Of a DNA stretch of 64,000 bases, positions 18,225-26,774 are shown piece by piece; the stretch's first letter is position 1, and each line of letters starts with the position of its first letter. The notes below the pieces were generated by a model. The model worked only from the letters and a program-made list of their open reading frames with translations, was not told the origin of the DNA and searched no databases. The position numbers and the translations under genes are program-made. Source of the DNA: Nevskiales bacterium. GTDB lineage: Bacteria; Pseudomonadota; Gammaproteobacteria; Nevskiales; Nevskiaceae. The stretch is taken from positions 124,001-188,000 of the forward strand of contig JAQVDP010000002.1 in the NCBI GenBank assembly GCA_028698335.1, read 5' to 3'.

Positions 18225-19196
18225 ATGAAGCTCAAAGCGATGTTTGCCGCGCTGGGCGTGGCGACTGCGATTTCGGCCGGCACGGCTTCTGCTGCCGTCG
18301 ATCCGAACCTGCCGGACTACGAGCCGGCGTCGGGTGTGTCGGGCAACTTCTCCAGCGTTGGTTCCGATACGCTGAACAACCTGATGACGCTCTGGGCGGA
18401 AGCGTTCCAGAAGCACTATCCGAACGTGAACATCCAGATCCAGGGTGCCGGTTCGTCGACGGCGCCGCCGGCGCTGACCGAGGGCACCGCCAACTTCGGC
18501 CCGATGTCGCGCAAGATGAAGGATCAGGAAGTCCAGGCGTTCGAGCAGAAGTACGGCTACAAGCCGACCGGCGTCGGCGTCGCGATCGACGCGCTCGCCG
18601 TGTTCGTGAACAAGGACAACCCGATCAAGGGTCTGTCGCTGCCGCAGGTCGACGCGATCTTCTCGGCCACCCGCAAGTGCGGCGCCGAAAAGGATGCGGA
18701 GCGCTGGGGCGACGTCGGCCTGACCGGTGACTGGGCCAAGAAGCCGATCCAGCTCTACGGCCGCAACTCGGTGTCGGGCACCTACGGCTACTTCAAGGAG
18801 CACGCGCTGTGCAAGGGCGACTACAAGGCGACCGTCAATGAGCAGCCGGGTTCGGCTTCGGTCGTGCAGTCGGTGTCGACCGGTCTGAACGCGATCGGCT
18901 ACTCGGGCATCGGTTACAAGACCTCGGGCGTGCGCGCGGTCCCGTTGACCAAGAAGGACGGCGGTGAGTTCATCGAGGCGACCCCGGAAAACTCGAGCAA
19001 CGGCACCTATCCGCTGGCTCGTGTGCTGTACATCTACGTGAACAAGGCGCCGAACAAGCCGCTGTCGCCGCTGGAGCGCGAGTTCTACAAGATGGTGCTG
19101 TCGAAGCAGGGCCAGGAAGTGGTCGTCAAGGACGGCTACGTTCCGCTGCCGGCCAAGATCGCCGCGAAGTATCGCGCCGAGCTGGGCATCGAGTAA
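18225..19196 (+). CDS. pstS: phosphate ABC transporter substrate-binding protein PstS
   Basis: PstS captures phosphate in the periplasm for the PstCAB transporter. The 323-residue precursor has a signal peptide cleaved after about residue 23 (TASA). The phosphate-binding loops are recognisable: the VGSDTLNNL segment, [23 protein letters not shown], and a third near [11 protein letters not shown]. The variant resembles the PstS group typical of Pseudomonas and relatives rather than the enterobacterial type. A 32-bp perfect palindrome follows the stop, before the porin gene, and could protect or attenuate the mRNA. Confidence 0.96.
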   Translation: MKLKAMFAALGVATAISAGTASAAVDPNLPDYEPASGVSGNFSSVGSDTLNNLMTLWAEAFQKHYPNVNIQIQGAGSSTAPPALTEGTANFGPMSRKMKDQEVQAFEQKYGYKPTGVGVAIDALAVFVNKDNPIKGLSLPQVDAIFSATRKCGAEKDAERWGDVGLTGDWAKKPIQLYGRNSVSGTYGYFKEHALCKGDYKATVNEQPGSASVVQSVSTGLNAIGYSGIGYKTSGVRAVPLTKKDGGEFIEATPENSSNGTYPLARVLYIYVNKAPNKPLSPLEREFYKMVLSKQGQEVVVKDGYVPLPAKIAAKYRAELGIE

Positions 19197-19209
19197 TCAT
19201 CCGCAGGCG

Positions 19210-19241
19210 GCCCGGCACGTGCCTGCAGGCACGTGCCGGGC
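19210..19241. repeat. 32-bp perfect palindrome between pstS and porin gene
   Basis: The sequence is an uninterrupted palindrome (left arm GCCCGGCACGTGCC, centre TGCA, right arm GGCACGTGCCGGGC). It can form a 14-bp stem with a 4-nt loop. No T tract follows, so a simple terminator is unlikely. An RNA hairpin stabilising the abundant pstS message, or a weak attenuator, is more likely. Confidence 0.85.
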
Positions 19242-19297
19242 ACTGCCCGCACCTACAAAACCGAATTCCAATAGTCATAATCACCGGGGCTGAATAT

Positions 19298-20467
19298 ATG
19301 AATAACCTGTTCAAACTGACCGCTGTGGCGTTGCTCGCCGGCGTTGCCGGCACTGCGCATGCCGACCTCGCCGAGACCAAGGGCGGACTGAAGATCAAGA
19401 CCGAAGACGGCCGCTTCGAGGGTGCGCTGGCCGGCCGCATCCACTTCGACTACGCGTCGATCAGTGAGGACATCAAGGACGAGGGTGCGGACAAGGACGG
19501 CTTCTATACCCGCCGTGCCTACCTGACCTTCACCGGCAAGCTGTACGGCTACAAGTACAAGCTCGAGGCCGACCTGAAGAAGGGCGTCGAAGCCAAGGAA
19601 ATGTGGATCGGAACCGATCTGGCCGGTGGCCTGCTGATGATCGGTCACAACCGTCCCGCCTACGCGATGGAAGGCATGACCAGCTCGAACGACATTCTGT
19701 TCATCGAGCGCCCGTTCATTTCCAACAACACCATCTTCTCCGGCCGCGAGTACCAGAACGCGGTTCGCTACGACTACCACTCGGGTGGTTTCGGTGTGAA
19801 GGCGGCCTATTACACGGCGAATCCGGACCAGGACAAGGATGCGGGTGAGACGCCGAACAGCGGCAACGGCTATTCGGCGCGCGTGACCTTTGCCCCGATC
19901 ATGGAGTCGGGCTCCGTCGTCCACATCGGTGCGAGCTACGATCTGGCGAGCTACGCCAATGACGGCGACGGCGCCGACATCAAGGCGAAGCCGGCAGCGA
20001 AGAACGGTCCGTCCTACACGCTGGTGCACGCGGCGGACTACGACGAGCAGAGCACGATCACCGCCGAAGCCGGCGTCGTGTTCGGCCCTCTGTACGCCCA
20101 GGGCGAGTATTCGGTGGCCTCGTTCGACGGCGCTGGCGGCAGCCAGGACGTCACGGCCTACTACGTGCAGGCAGGCTACTTCCTGACCGGCGAATCGCGC
20201 GGCTACAAGGTCAGCAAGGGCGGTTTCGTCGCGCCGAAGCCGGCGGGCGACAAGGGTGCGATCGAACTCAAGGCCCGCTACGACTTCGTCGAGAACAGCG
20301 ACGCGGCGCTCAACCCGGAAGCCAGCGTGCTCTCGTTTGGCGTCAACTACTACGTCAACCCGCAGGTGCGCTTCATGTTGGACTACAACATGGCGCAGTA
20401 CAGCGAGGACGGTGCTGACGACGACAAGCCCGAAGCCATCGTTGCCCGTGCCCAGCTGAAGTTCTGA
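19298..20467 (+). CDS. OprO/OprP-family phosphate-type porin
   Basis: This 389-residue outer-membrane protein has a signal peptide (cleavage after about residue 22, AHA). Alternating beta strands belong to the phosphate-selective porin O/P family (GALAGRIHFDYA, GFYTRRAYLTFTGKLYGYKYKLEADL, GREYQNAVRYDY). The C-terminal residue is phenylalanine (ARAQLKF), the signature recognised by the BAM machinery. Placement between pstS and pstC strongly supports a phosphate-uptake role across the outer membrane. Ion selectivity cannot be proven from sequence. A terminator follows, so it may end the pstS transcript. Confidence 0.93.
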   Translation: MNNLFKLTAVALLAGVAGTAHADLAETKGGLKIKTEDGRFEGALAGRIHFDYASISEDIKDEGADKDGFYTRRAYLTFTGKLYGYKYKLEADLKKGVEAKEMWIGTDLAGGLLMIGHNRPAYAMEGMTSSNDILFIERPFISNNTIFSGREYQNAVRYDYHSGGFGVKAAYYTANPDQDKDAGETPNSGNGYSARVTFAPIMESGSVVHIGASYDLASYANDGDGADIKAKPAAKNGPSYTLVHAADYDEQSTITAEAGVVFGPLYAQGEYSVASFDGAGGSQDVTAYYVQAGYFLTGESRGYKVSKGGFVAPKPAGDKGAIELKARYDFVENSDAALNPEASVLSFGVNYYVNPQVRFMLDYNMAQYSEDGADDDKPEAIVARAQLKF

Positions 20468-20490
20468 AGCGGTCCGCGGTGATGAAACGC

Positions 20491-20531
20491 ACCCGGCACG
20501 ACGCGACCGCGCCGTGCCGGGTGTTGATTTT
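20491..20531 (+). terminator. intrinsic terminator after the porin gene
   Basis: A 10-bp stem (ACCCGGCACG / CGTGCCGGGT) with a GC-rich loop is followed by GTTGATTTT. It separates pstS-porin from pstCAB-phoU. The 215 bp from here to pstC hold nothing else I can assign with confidence. Confidence 0.8.
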
Positions 20532-20745
20532 GTGAGGTCGCGGGGGGAGCCATGGCCGTCGTCGCGGGTGTCGACCGGTCGAGACGTGACGAATGACCCC
20601 CGAAAAATGGACAATTCGCGGCCTGTCCGTTCCGGGCACCGGGATGCATGGGGGGCAGGATCATGTTCCGGTCACATGAATCTGCGAAAACGATCCGGAT
20701 CAGTCCAATCCATCGATACCACTTGCGCGAAAGGTCATCATCTTA

Positions 20746-23010
20746 ATGAGTGAATCGTCCAACACTGGCGCGGCGCCCGTCGAGGCAATGGGCGAGATCG
20801 TGGCCGGCAAGGCGCCCGGGATGCGGGCGCGCTACATGAAGGACCGCCTCGCGCGCTGGGTGGTGTGGGTTGGTGGGCTCGGCGTCATCGGTGCGTTGCT
20901 GCTGATCTTTGTCTATCTGCTGTCCGAGGTGGCGCCGCTGTTTGCGTCCGCCGAATTCGAGCCGAGGCAGAGTTTTTCGGTGCCTGGCGATGCCGGCGCC
21001 CGGACCCTGTTCGTAGCGTCGGAGGAGCAGGCGGAGGTCGGTCTGCGCGTGACCGACCGCGGTGAGCTGGTGTTCTTCGATCTGTTCGACGGCGCGGTGC
21101 GCCAGACCGTGGAGCTGCCGGGCGCCGGCGGTATTGCCAGCGTTTCCCAGATTTCGGCCGAACAGGCGGAACTCGCGGTGCAGGACGACGCCGGTGGCGT
21201 CCTGATCCTGCGGCACCGCTACCGGGTGAGCTACCCGGATGACAAGCGTCTGATCACGCCGGAGGTGGAATATCCCTACGGCGAGTCGCCGATGACACTG
21301 ACCGGCACGCCGGTCCGCAGTCTGGTGGTGCGCGACAGCAGCGACGCGGTGCTGCTGGCGGCGATCGATCAGGATGGTTCGATCGTGCTCAAGCGCAACG
21401 AAAAAACTGAGTCGTTGTTCGGCGACGCCGAAATCAGCGAAGGTGACGTCGCCCGATTTGCCCCGGCGGTGGAGGCGGATGCCTTGCTGGTCGATCCGCA
21501 GGCCGCATGGTTGTATGCGATCGACCGCAGTGGCGGGCATATCGCGTTGTATCGCATCGTCGACGAGCCGCAGTTGATCGGCCGCTACGAGGTTGGCGCG
21601 GCGGTGCGCCAGGCGAGCTTCCTGGCGGGCGGCATCTCCGTGGTCCTGGTGCAGGACAACGGTGAGGTTTCCCAGTGGTTCCCGGCCCGCAAGGAGACCG
21701 GCGAGTCCTATCTGGCACGCGTGCGCGAGTTCGCACTCAAGGACAAGGCCGACGTGACCGCGCTCGGCTCCGAGATGCGTCGCCGCACCTTCGCGGTGGG
21801 TGACGCCGACGGTCTGGTGACGCTGTTCTATGCGACGTCCGGTGCCCGGGTGGGGCAGCACAAGCTGCTCGACGAACCGATCGAGCTGCTGTCCTTCAAT
21901 CCCAGGGCGAACTATCTGCTGGCGGTCGGCGCCGATGGTCACATGCGGGGCTTCGACGTTCGCAACGAACATCCCGAAATCTCCATGAGCGCCCTGTGGG
22001 GCAAGGTCTGGTACGAGAGCTACAACAAGCCGGAATGGCTGTGGCAGTCGTCGGCGGCGACATCGGATTTCGAGCCCAAGTTCAGCCTGATGCCGCTGTC
22101 GTTCGGGACCCTGAAGGCGGCCTTCTACGCGATGCTGTTCGCCATTCCGCTGGCCATCCTCGGCGCGATCTTCACGGCCAACTTCATGTCGGCTGAGATG
22201 CGCCAGGCGGTCAAGCCGACGGTCGAGCTGATGGAGGCATTGCCGACGGTGATTCTCGGCTTCCTGGCGGGCCTGTGGCTCGCGCCGTTCATCGAGACCA
22301 ATCTTCCAGGTGTGTTCCTGACGCTGCTGCTGCTGCCGCTGTCGATTCCGATCTTCGGTTTCGCGTGGACGCGCCTGCCGCAGTCGGTGCGGTTGCGGGT
22401 GCCGGACGGCTGGGAGGCGGCGATTCTCATCCCGGTGATCGTGCTGGTGGTCTGGGCGTGCTTCGCTCTGGCGAAGCCGGTCGAGGCCGTCCTGTTCGCA
22501 GGCAACATGCAGAGCTGGATGGACCATACGCTCGGGATCGACTACGACCAGCGCAACGCCATGGTGGTCGGTGTCGCGATGGGAATCGCGGTCATTCCGA
22601 CCATTTACTCGATCACCGAGGATGCGATCTTCAGTGTGCCCAAGCATCTGTCTCTCGGCTCGCTGGCCCTCGGTGCGACGCGGTGGCAGACGCTCGTGCG
22701 CGTGGTGATGCCGACCGCCAGCCCCGGTATCTTCTCGGCCGTCATGATCGGTCTGGGTCGCGCCGTCGGCGAGACGATGATCGTACTGATGGCGACCGGC
22801 AATACCGCGGTGATGGATCCGAGTCCGTTCCAGGGGCTGCGGACGCTGTCGGCGAACATCGCCGTCGAAATGCCGGAGTCGGAGGTCGGCAGCACGCACT
22901 TCCGTCTGCTGTTCCTGTCCGGCCTGGTGCTGTTCGTCTTCACCTTCCTTTTCAACACGCTGGCTGAAGCGGTCCGGCACCGCCTGCGTCAGAAGTACCA
23001 GACCATCTAA
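20746..23010 (+). CDS. pstC: phosphate ABC transporter permease PstC, large form
   Basis: PstC forms the phosphate channel with PstA. At 754 residues it is more than twice the E. coli protein (about 319). The N-terminal helix (about 40-65) is followed by a periplasmic insertion of some 340 residues. That insertion contains repeated hydrophobic beta units spaced like a WD/beta-propeller fold (for example LRVTDRGELVFFDLFDG, VLRHRYRVSYPD, AVRQASFLAGG, LLAVGADGHMRGFDV). The canonical permease core then follows, with the EAA-like loop (LGATRWQTLVRVVMPTASPGIFSA) coupling to PstB. Large PstC forms are known from Pseudomonas-type bacteria. ATG at 20746 fits the membrane topology. Confidence 0.95.
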   Translation: MSESSNTGAAPVEAMGEIVAGKAPGMRARYMKDRLARWVVWVGGLGVIGALLLIFVYLLSEVAPLFASAEFEPRQSFSVPGDAGARTLFVASEEQAEVGLRVTDRGELVFFDLFDGAVRQTVELPGAGGIASVSQISAEQAELAVQDDAGGVLILRHRYRVSYPDDKRLITPEVEYPYGESPMTLTGTPVRSLVVRDSSDAVLLAAIDQDGSIVLKRNEKTESLFGDAEISEGDVARFAPAVEADALLVDPQAAWLYAIDRSGGHIALYRIVDEPQLIGRYEVGAAVRQASFLAGGISVVLVQDNGEVSQWFPARKETGESYLARVREFALKDKADVTALGSEMRRRTFAVGDADGLVTLFYATSGARVGQHKLLDEPIELLSFNPRANYLLAVGADGHMRGFDVRNEHPEISMSALWGKVWYESYNKPEWLWQSSAATSDFEPKFSLMPLSFGTLKAAFYAMLFAIPLAILGAIFTANFMSAEMRQAVKPTVELMEALPTVILGFLAGLWLAPFIETNLPGVFLTLLLLPLSIPIFGFAWTRLPQSVRLRVPDGWEAAILIPVIVLVVWACFALAKPVEAVLFAGNMQSWMDHTLGIDYDQRNAMVVGVAMGIAVIPTIYSITEDAIFSVPKHLSLGSLALGATRWQTLVRVVMPTASPGIFSAVMIGLGRAVGETMIVLMATGNTAVMDPSPFQGLRTLSANIAVEMPESEVGSTHFRLLFLSGLVLFVFTFLFNTLAEAVRHRLRQKYQTI

Positions 23011-23030
23011 CCGCGACGGGAATCGGGAAC

Positions 23031-24749
23031 ATGTCGAATACTCGAAGCACTTCGACCCACGAGCTGACCGTTTCCGGTCGCGTCGGTGTGCGCGACTACG
23101 TGAGTTCCGGTGCGCCGTATGTCTGGCTGACCGCGTCGGCGATCGCCGTCAGTATCATCATCACGGTTGCGCTGCTGGCGCTGACCGCGGTGCGGGGTAT
23201 CGCCCATTTCTGGCCGGCTGATCTGCTCGAGGCAAGCTATGTGGAGCCCGGGCATGCGCCGTTTCCGGTCCTCGCCGAGGTCCGCTCCTCCGAGGAGGTC
23301 ACGGTCGCGCGGCTGATCAATGCCGGGATTCCGGTGTCCGAGGACCAGGATCTGTACCAGCGCCTTCTGCTCAAGGTCGGCAACCGCGACATCTACGGCG
23401 CCGATTTCCGCTACGTTCTCGATGAATGGATGCAGGAGCGCAGCTACCCCGAGGACGCGACCGTCTGGGAGCGCGTGGAATGGGGCAACCTGCACGGCTT
23501 TCTCGAGCGTGTGACCCGCGACGGCGAGGTCATTGCCGCGCGCGATCAGCGCTGGGACGCGTATCGGGACGTGCAGAAGCGGGCCAATGGCCTGCGCGAG
23601 GAGATCCGTGAGATCGAGAAGGACCGCATCGGCGCGGTCAACTACAAGCTCGAGCGTCTGCGTCTGGCCGAAAAACGCCTGCAGCTCGACGGCAAGTCCC
23701 GCGCCTCCGACGCGCCCGCCTTTGCCAAGATCGATGCAGAACGCGATGCCTTGAAGCAGCGCTACGACACGCTCAATCAGGAGCGGGGTGATCTCTATCG
23801 CGAACTGGGCCGTGACTCGATCACGGTACGCACCATCGATGGCGACCTCCACGAGATCCCGCTGTCCAAGCTGATTTCCGGATGGCAGCCGAATCGCATG
23901 AACGTCTTCCAGAAAACCGGCTTCTGGCTGGAGCATTTCTGGCAGTTCATTTCCGACGATCCGCGCGAAGCCAATACCGAGGGCGGCATCTTCCCGGCGA
24001 TTTTCGGCACCGTGCTGATGGTGATCCTGATGTCGATCTTCGTCACGCCGTTCGGCATTCTCGCGGCGTTGTACCTGCGCGAATACGCGGCGCAGGGGCC
24101 GGTGACGCGCGCCATCCGCATCGCGGTCAACAATCTGGCGGGCGTGCCGTCGATCGTCTACGGCATGTTCGGCCTCGGGTTCTTCGTGTACTTCCTCGGC
24201 GGCAGCATCGACCGCCTGTTCTATCCGGAGGCGGCGCCGGCGCCGGTGTTCGGAACCCCGGGTCTGATGTGGTCATCGCTGACCCTGGCGCTGCTGACAC
24301 TGCCGGTGGTCATCGTCGCGACCGAGGAAGGGCTTGCGCGGATTCCGCGGTCGATTCGTGAGGCCTCGCTGGCACTGGGTGCGACCAAGGCCGAGACGTT
24401 GTGGCGCGTGGTGCTGCCGATGTCGTCGCCGGCGATGATGACCGGACTGATCCTCGCGATTGCCCGCGCGGCAGGCGAGACCGCGCCGCTGATGCTGGTG
24501 GGCGTCGTCAAGCTGGCGCCGAATTTGCCGATCGACGGCAATTTCCCGTTCTTTCACTTCGAGCGAAAGTTCATGCATCTGGGCTTTCACATCTACGATG
24601 TCGGCTTCCAGTCTCCGAACGTCGAGGCGGCGCGGCCGCTGGTTTATGCGACGTCGTTCCTGCTGGTGATGGTCATCGTCATCCTCAACATTGCGGCGAT
24701 CACGATCCGAAACCGCTTGCGCGAACGCTACAAGGCGCTTGAACATTGA
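23031..24749 (+). CDS. pstA: phosphate ABC transporter permease PstA, large form
   Basis: PstA is the partner permease of PstC. At 572 residues it is almost twice the classic length (about 296). The first helix (about 35-60) is followed by a periplasmic insertion of roughly 230 residues. It contains a charged, heptad-like coiled-coil stretch at about 180-270 (with [15 protein letters not shown] and [21 protein letters not shown] segments). The permease core then carries the PstB-coupling loop ([21 protein letters not shown]). It lies 20 bp after pstC and runs into pstB. The expanded periplasmic parts of PstC and PstA probably evolved together. Confidence 0.95.
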   Translation: MSNTRSTSTHELTVSGRVGVRDYVSSGAPYVWLTASAIAVSIIITVALLALTAVRGIAHFWPADLLEASYVEPGHAPFPVLAEVRSSEEVTVARLINAGIPVSEDQDLYQRLLLKVGNRDIYGADFRYVLDEWMQERSYPEDATVWERVEWGNLHGFLERVTRDGEVIAARDQRWDAYRDVQKRANGLREEIREIEKDRIGAVNYKLERLRLAEKRLQLDGKSRASDAPAFAKIDAERDALKQRYDTLNQERGDLYRELGRDSITVRTIDGDLHEIPLSKLISGWQPNRMNVFQKTGFWLEHFWQFISDDPREANTEGGIFPAIFGTVLMVILMSIFVTPFGILAALYLREYAAQGPVTRAIRIAVNNLAGVPSIVYGMFGLGFFVYFLGGSIDRLFYPEAAPAPVFGTPGLMWSSLTLALLTLPVVIVATEEGLARIPRSIREASLALGATKAETLWRVVLPMSSPAMMTGLILAIARAAGETAPLMLVGVVKLAPNLPIDGNFPFFHFERKFMHLGFHIYDVGFQSPNVEAARPLVYATSFLLVMVIVILNIAAITIRNRLRERYKALEH

Positions 24750-24793
24750 ACGGTCCGATCCCCGCCGAGTCCCGATCCATGGAAGATTCCCCC

Positions 24794-25639
24794 ATGACTG
24801 GTGTTCAGAACAAAACCCCGTTGACCCACGGTATCGACATCGACGCGCTCAAGCGTGAGCAGGCCGGCTCGAACCTGGAGGACGAGACGATCGCGCTGGA
24901 GGTCGAGAAGCTCGACCTCTACTACGGGCCGAAGCAGGCGCTCAAGGGCATCGACATGCAGATCCCGCAGAAGAAGGTGACCGCGTTCATCGGTCCCTCC
25001 GGCTGCGGCAAGTCGACGTTGCTGCGCTGCTTCAATCGCATGAACGATCTGGTCGATGGCTGCCATATCGACGGCGAGATCCGCCTGCACGGCAAGAACA
25101 TCTTCGATCGTGACGTCGACGCGGCGATGCTGCGCCGGCGTGTCGGCATGGTGTTCCAGAAGCCCAACCCGTTCCCGAAGTCGATCTACGAGAATGTCGC
25201 ATACGGCATGCGTCTGGCTGGCGTCGACAAGAAGCGCGTCATCGACGACACGGTCGAATGGGCGCTCAAAGGTGCGGCGCTGTGGGACGAGGTCAAGGAT
25301 CGGCTGAACGACTCGGCGCTCGGGCTCTCCGGCGGTCAGCAGCAGCGTCTGGTGATCGCGCGGGCGATCGCGATCCACCCGGAAGTGATCCTGCTCGACG
25401 AGCCGTGTTCGGCGCTCGATCCGATCTCGACCCTGAAGGTCGAGGAGCTGATCAACGACCTGAAGGATCGCTACACGATCGTGATCGTCACCCACAACAT
25501 GCAGCAGGCGGCGCGCGTGTCCGACTACACGGCGTTCATGTACATGGGCGAACTGGTCGAATATGGCAATACCGACCAGCTTTTCACCAAGCCGGTCAAG
25601 AAGCAGACCGAGGACTACATCACCGGACGTTACGGCTGA
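24794..25639 (+). CDS. pstB: phosphate ABC transporter ATP-binding protein PstB
   Basis: PstB energises phosphate import. The product of about 281 residues has Walker A ([20 protein letters not shown]), the ABC signature ([16 protein letters not shown]), Walker B ([13 protein letters not shown]) and the switch histidine in [15 protein letters not shown] at 24794 is chosen because it lies 8 bp after GGAAG. An upstream in-frame ATG at 24779 adds five residues. It lies between pstA and phoU and is typical of the operon. Confidence 0.97.
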   Translation: MTGVQNKTPLTHGIDIDALKREQAGSNLEDETIALEVEKLDLYYGPKQALKGIDMQIPQKKVTAFIGPSGCGKSTLLRCFNRMNDLVDGCHIDGEIRLHGKNIFDRDVDAAMLRRRVGMVFQKPNPFPKSIYENVAYGMRLAGVDKKRVIDDTVEWALKGAALWDEVKDRLNDSALGLSGGQQQRLVIARAIAIHPEVILLDEPCSALDPISTLKVEELINDLKDRYTIVIVTHNMQQAARVSDYTAFMYMGELVEYGNTDQLFTKPVKKQTEDYITGRYG

Positions 25640-25712
25640 TCGGGCCGTCGCGGTGGTGCCGGGCTGGAATGCGGGTTTTCGAGGCTAGCGTGTCGAGAGG
25701 GGCGGGGCGATC

Positions 25713-26426
25713 ATGAGTACTCCGAGCTACAAGCAGCATATTTCGACCCAGTTCAATGCCGAACTGGAGGACGTCCGTCAGCGCGTGCTCGCGATGGGCG
25801 GGTTGGTCGAGCAGCAGATCGTCGATGCGACGCGTTCGCTGATGGAGGCCGATTCCGGGCTGGCGTCCGAGGTCGCGAAGAACGACTACAAGGTCAACGA
25901 ACTCGAGGTCTACATCGACGAGGAGTGCGCACGCATCTTGGCCCGGCGCCAGCCGACCGCGAGCGACCTGCGTCTGGTGCACGCGGTGATCAAGACCATC
26001 ACGGATCTCGAGCGGATCGGCGACGAGGCCGAGAAGATCGCCCGCATGGCGATCGATCTGGCCGGCCACGACCGCCTCAGCGAGGGCATGATCGAGGTCC
26101 AGCATCTGTCCCGGGACGTGGCACAGATGGTGCACGACGCGCTCGACGCGTTCGCGCGCATGGATGCGGATGCCGCACTGGCGTGCGCGCGCGAGGATCA
26201 GGTCATCGACCGCGAGTACGAGGCGCTGCTGCGTCAGTGCATCACGTTCATGATGGAGGATCCGCGGACGATCCGCCGGGTGATGGATATCATCTGGAGC
26301 GTCCGTGCGCTGGAGCGCATCGGCGATCACGCCAAGAACATCTGCGAGTACGTGATCTACTACGTCAAGGGCAAGGATGTGCGGCACCTGTCGCTCGAAT
26401 CGATGGAGAAGGAACTCCGCGACTAG
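25713..26426 (+). CDS. phoU: phosphate-signalling protein PhoU
   Basis: PhoU links the Pst transporter to PhoR and represses the Pho response when phosphate is plentiful. The 237-residue helical protein has two PhoU three-helix repeats, each with the metal-binding motif seen here as ITDLERIGDEAEKIA (near 91-105) and VRALERIGDHAKNI (near 196-209). ATG at 25713 gives the normal N-terminus. The stop TAG (26424-26426) is inside the left CTAG border of the second repeat element, as happens with the MBL gene at 6039. Confidence 0.97.
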   Translation: MSTPSYKQHISTQFNAELEDVRQRVLAMGGLVEQQIVDATRSLMEADSGLASEVAKNDYKVNELEVYIDEECARILARRQPTASDLRLVHAVIKTITDLERIGDEAEKIARMAIDLAGHDRLSEGMIEVQHLSRDVAQMVHDALDAFARMDADAALACAREDQVIDREYEALLRQCITFMMEDPRTIRRVMDIIWSVRALERIGDHAKNICEYVIYYVKGKDVRHLSLESMEKELRD

Positions 26427-26695
26427 GGCCTGTTAACGCGATGGGCGATCGCTGCGTTGCTGCCGGAAATTGCACCAGGCAAGGCGCGGACCGCCGGCCT
26501 TGGTGGTTCCAAGGCCAAGGTTCGCAACGCCGCCCGGCGCGATTTGCGGCGCAACCCGGATGGGACGGGGCGGTATTGGCGCGGTGCGGTGTTGCCAGGT
26601 GCTTGCTTGGAATCACCAGGCGGCGCGGCTGGCGTCTTGCCCTGCGCCAATACCCCCTCCGTCGCAACGATTGCCAGAGTGTTAACAGGCCCTAG
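26423..26695. repeat. MITE-like inverted-repeat element, copy 2
   Basis: This 273-bp element has a perfect 15-bp terminal inverted repeat (CTAGGGCCTGTTAAC at left, its complement at right), extended imperfectly to about 33 bp. Its first 140 bp match the reverse complement of copy 1, including the GGCCTTGG / CCAAGGCC hairpin. The remaining interior is unique to this copy and carries a second inverted repeat (GGTATTGGCGC / GCGCCAATACC). Borders show TA, consistent with a TA target duplication. Together with about 80 bp of unassigned sequence it fills the gap between phoU and mrcB. Confidence 0.88.
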
Positions 26696-26774
26696 CCCGT
26701 TGCCGGGCCCCGGCGTGCCGGGGGTACCCAGCGGCGTGCCCATCGCCTGAGGATTGCGTACACTTCGCCGCTTC

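Noticed and set aside
19260..19297. Separate Pho box for the porin gene around ATAGTCATAATC
   Set aside because: Only one half-site is visible and there is no partner in 11-bp phase. The porin gene is more likely expressed from the pstS promoter.
20658..20690. Pho box upstream of pstC (GGATCAT and CGGTCAC, 4 bp apart)
   Set aside because: The half-sites are tolerable, but no -10 hexamer lies 10 bp downstream (GAAAAC is there), unlike the three accepted sites.
20743..22980. Very long open frame antisense to pstC, and similar frames antisense to the YoaA-type helicase (29526-31757), carB (51416-53506) and ftsH (54773-56869)
   Set aside because: They mirror strongly GC-biased codons of real genes. 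Their translations are rich in His, Arg and Gln without any domain, and no start sites or operon logic support them.
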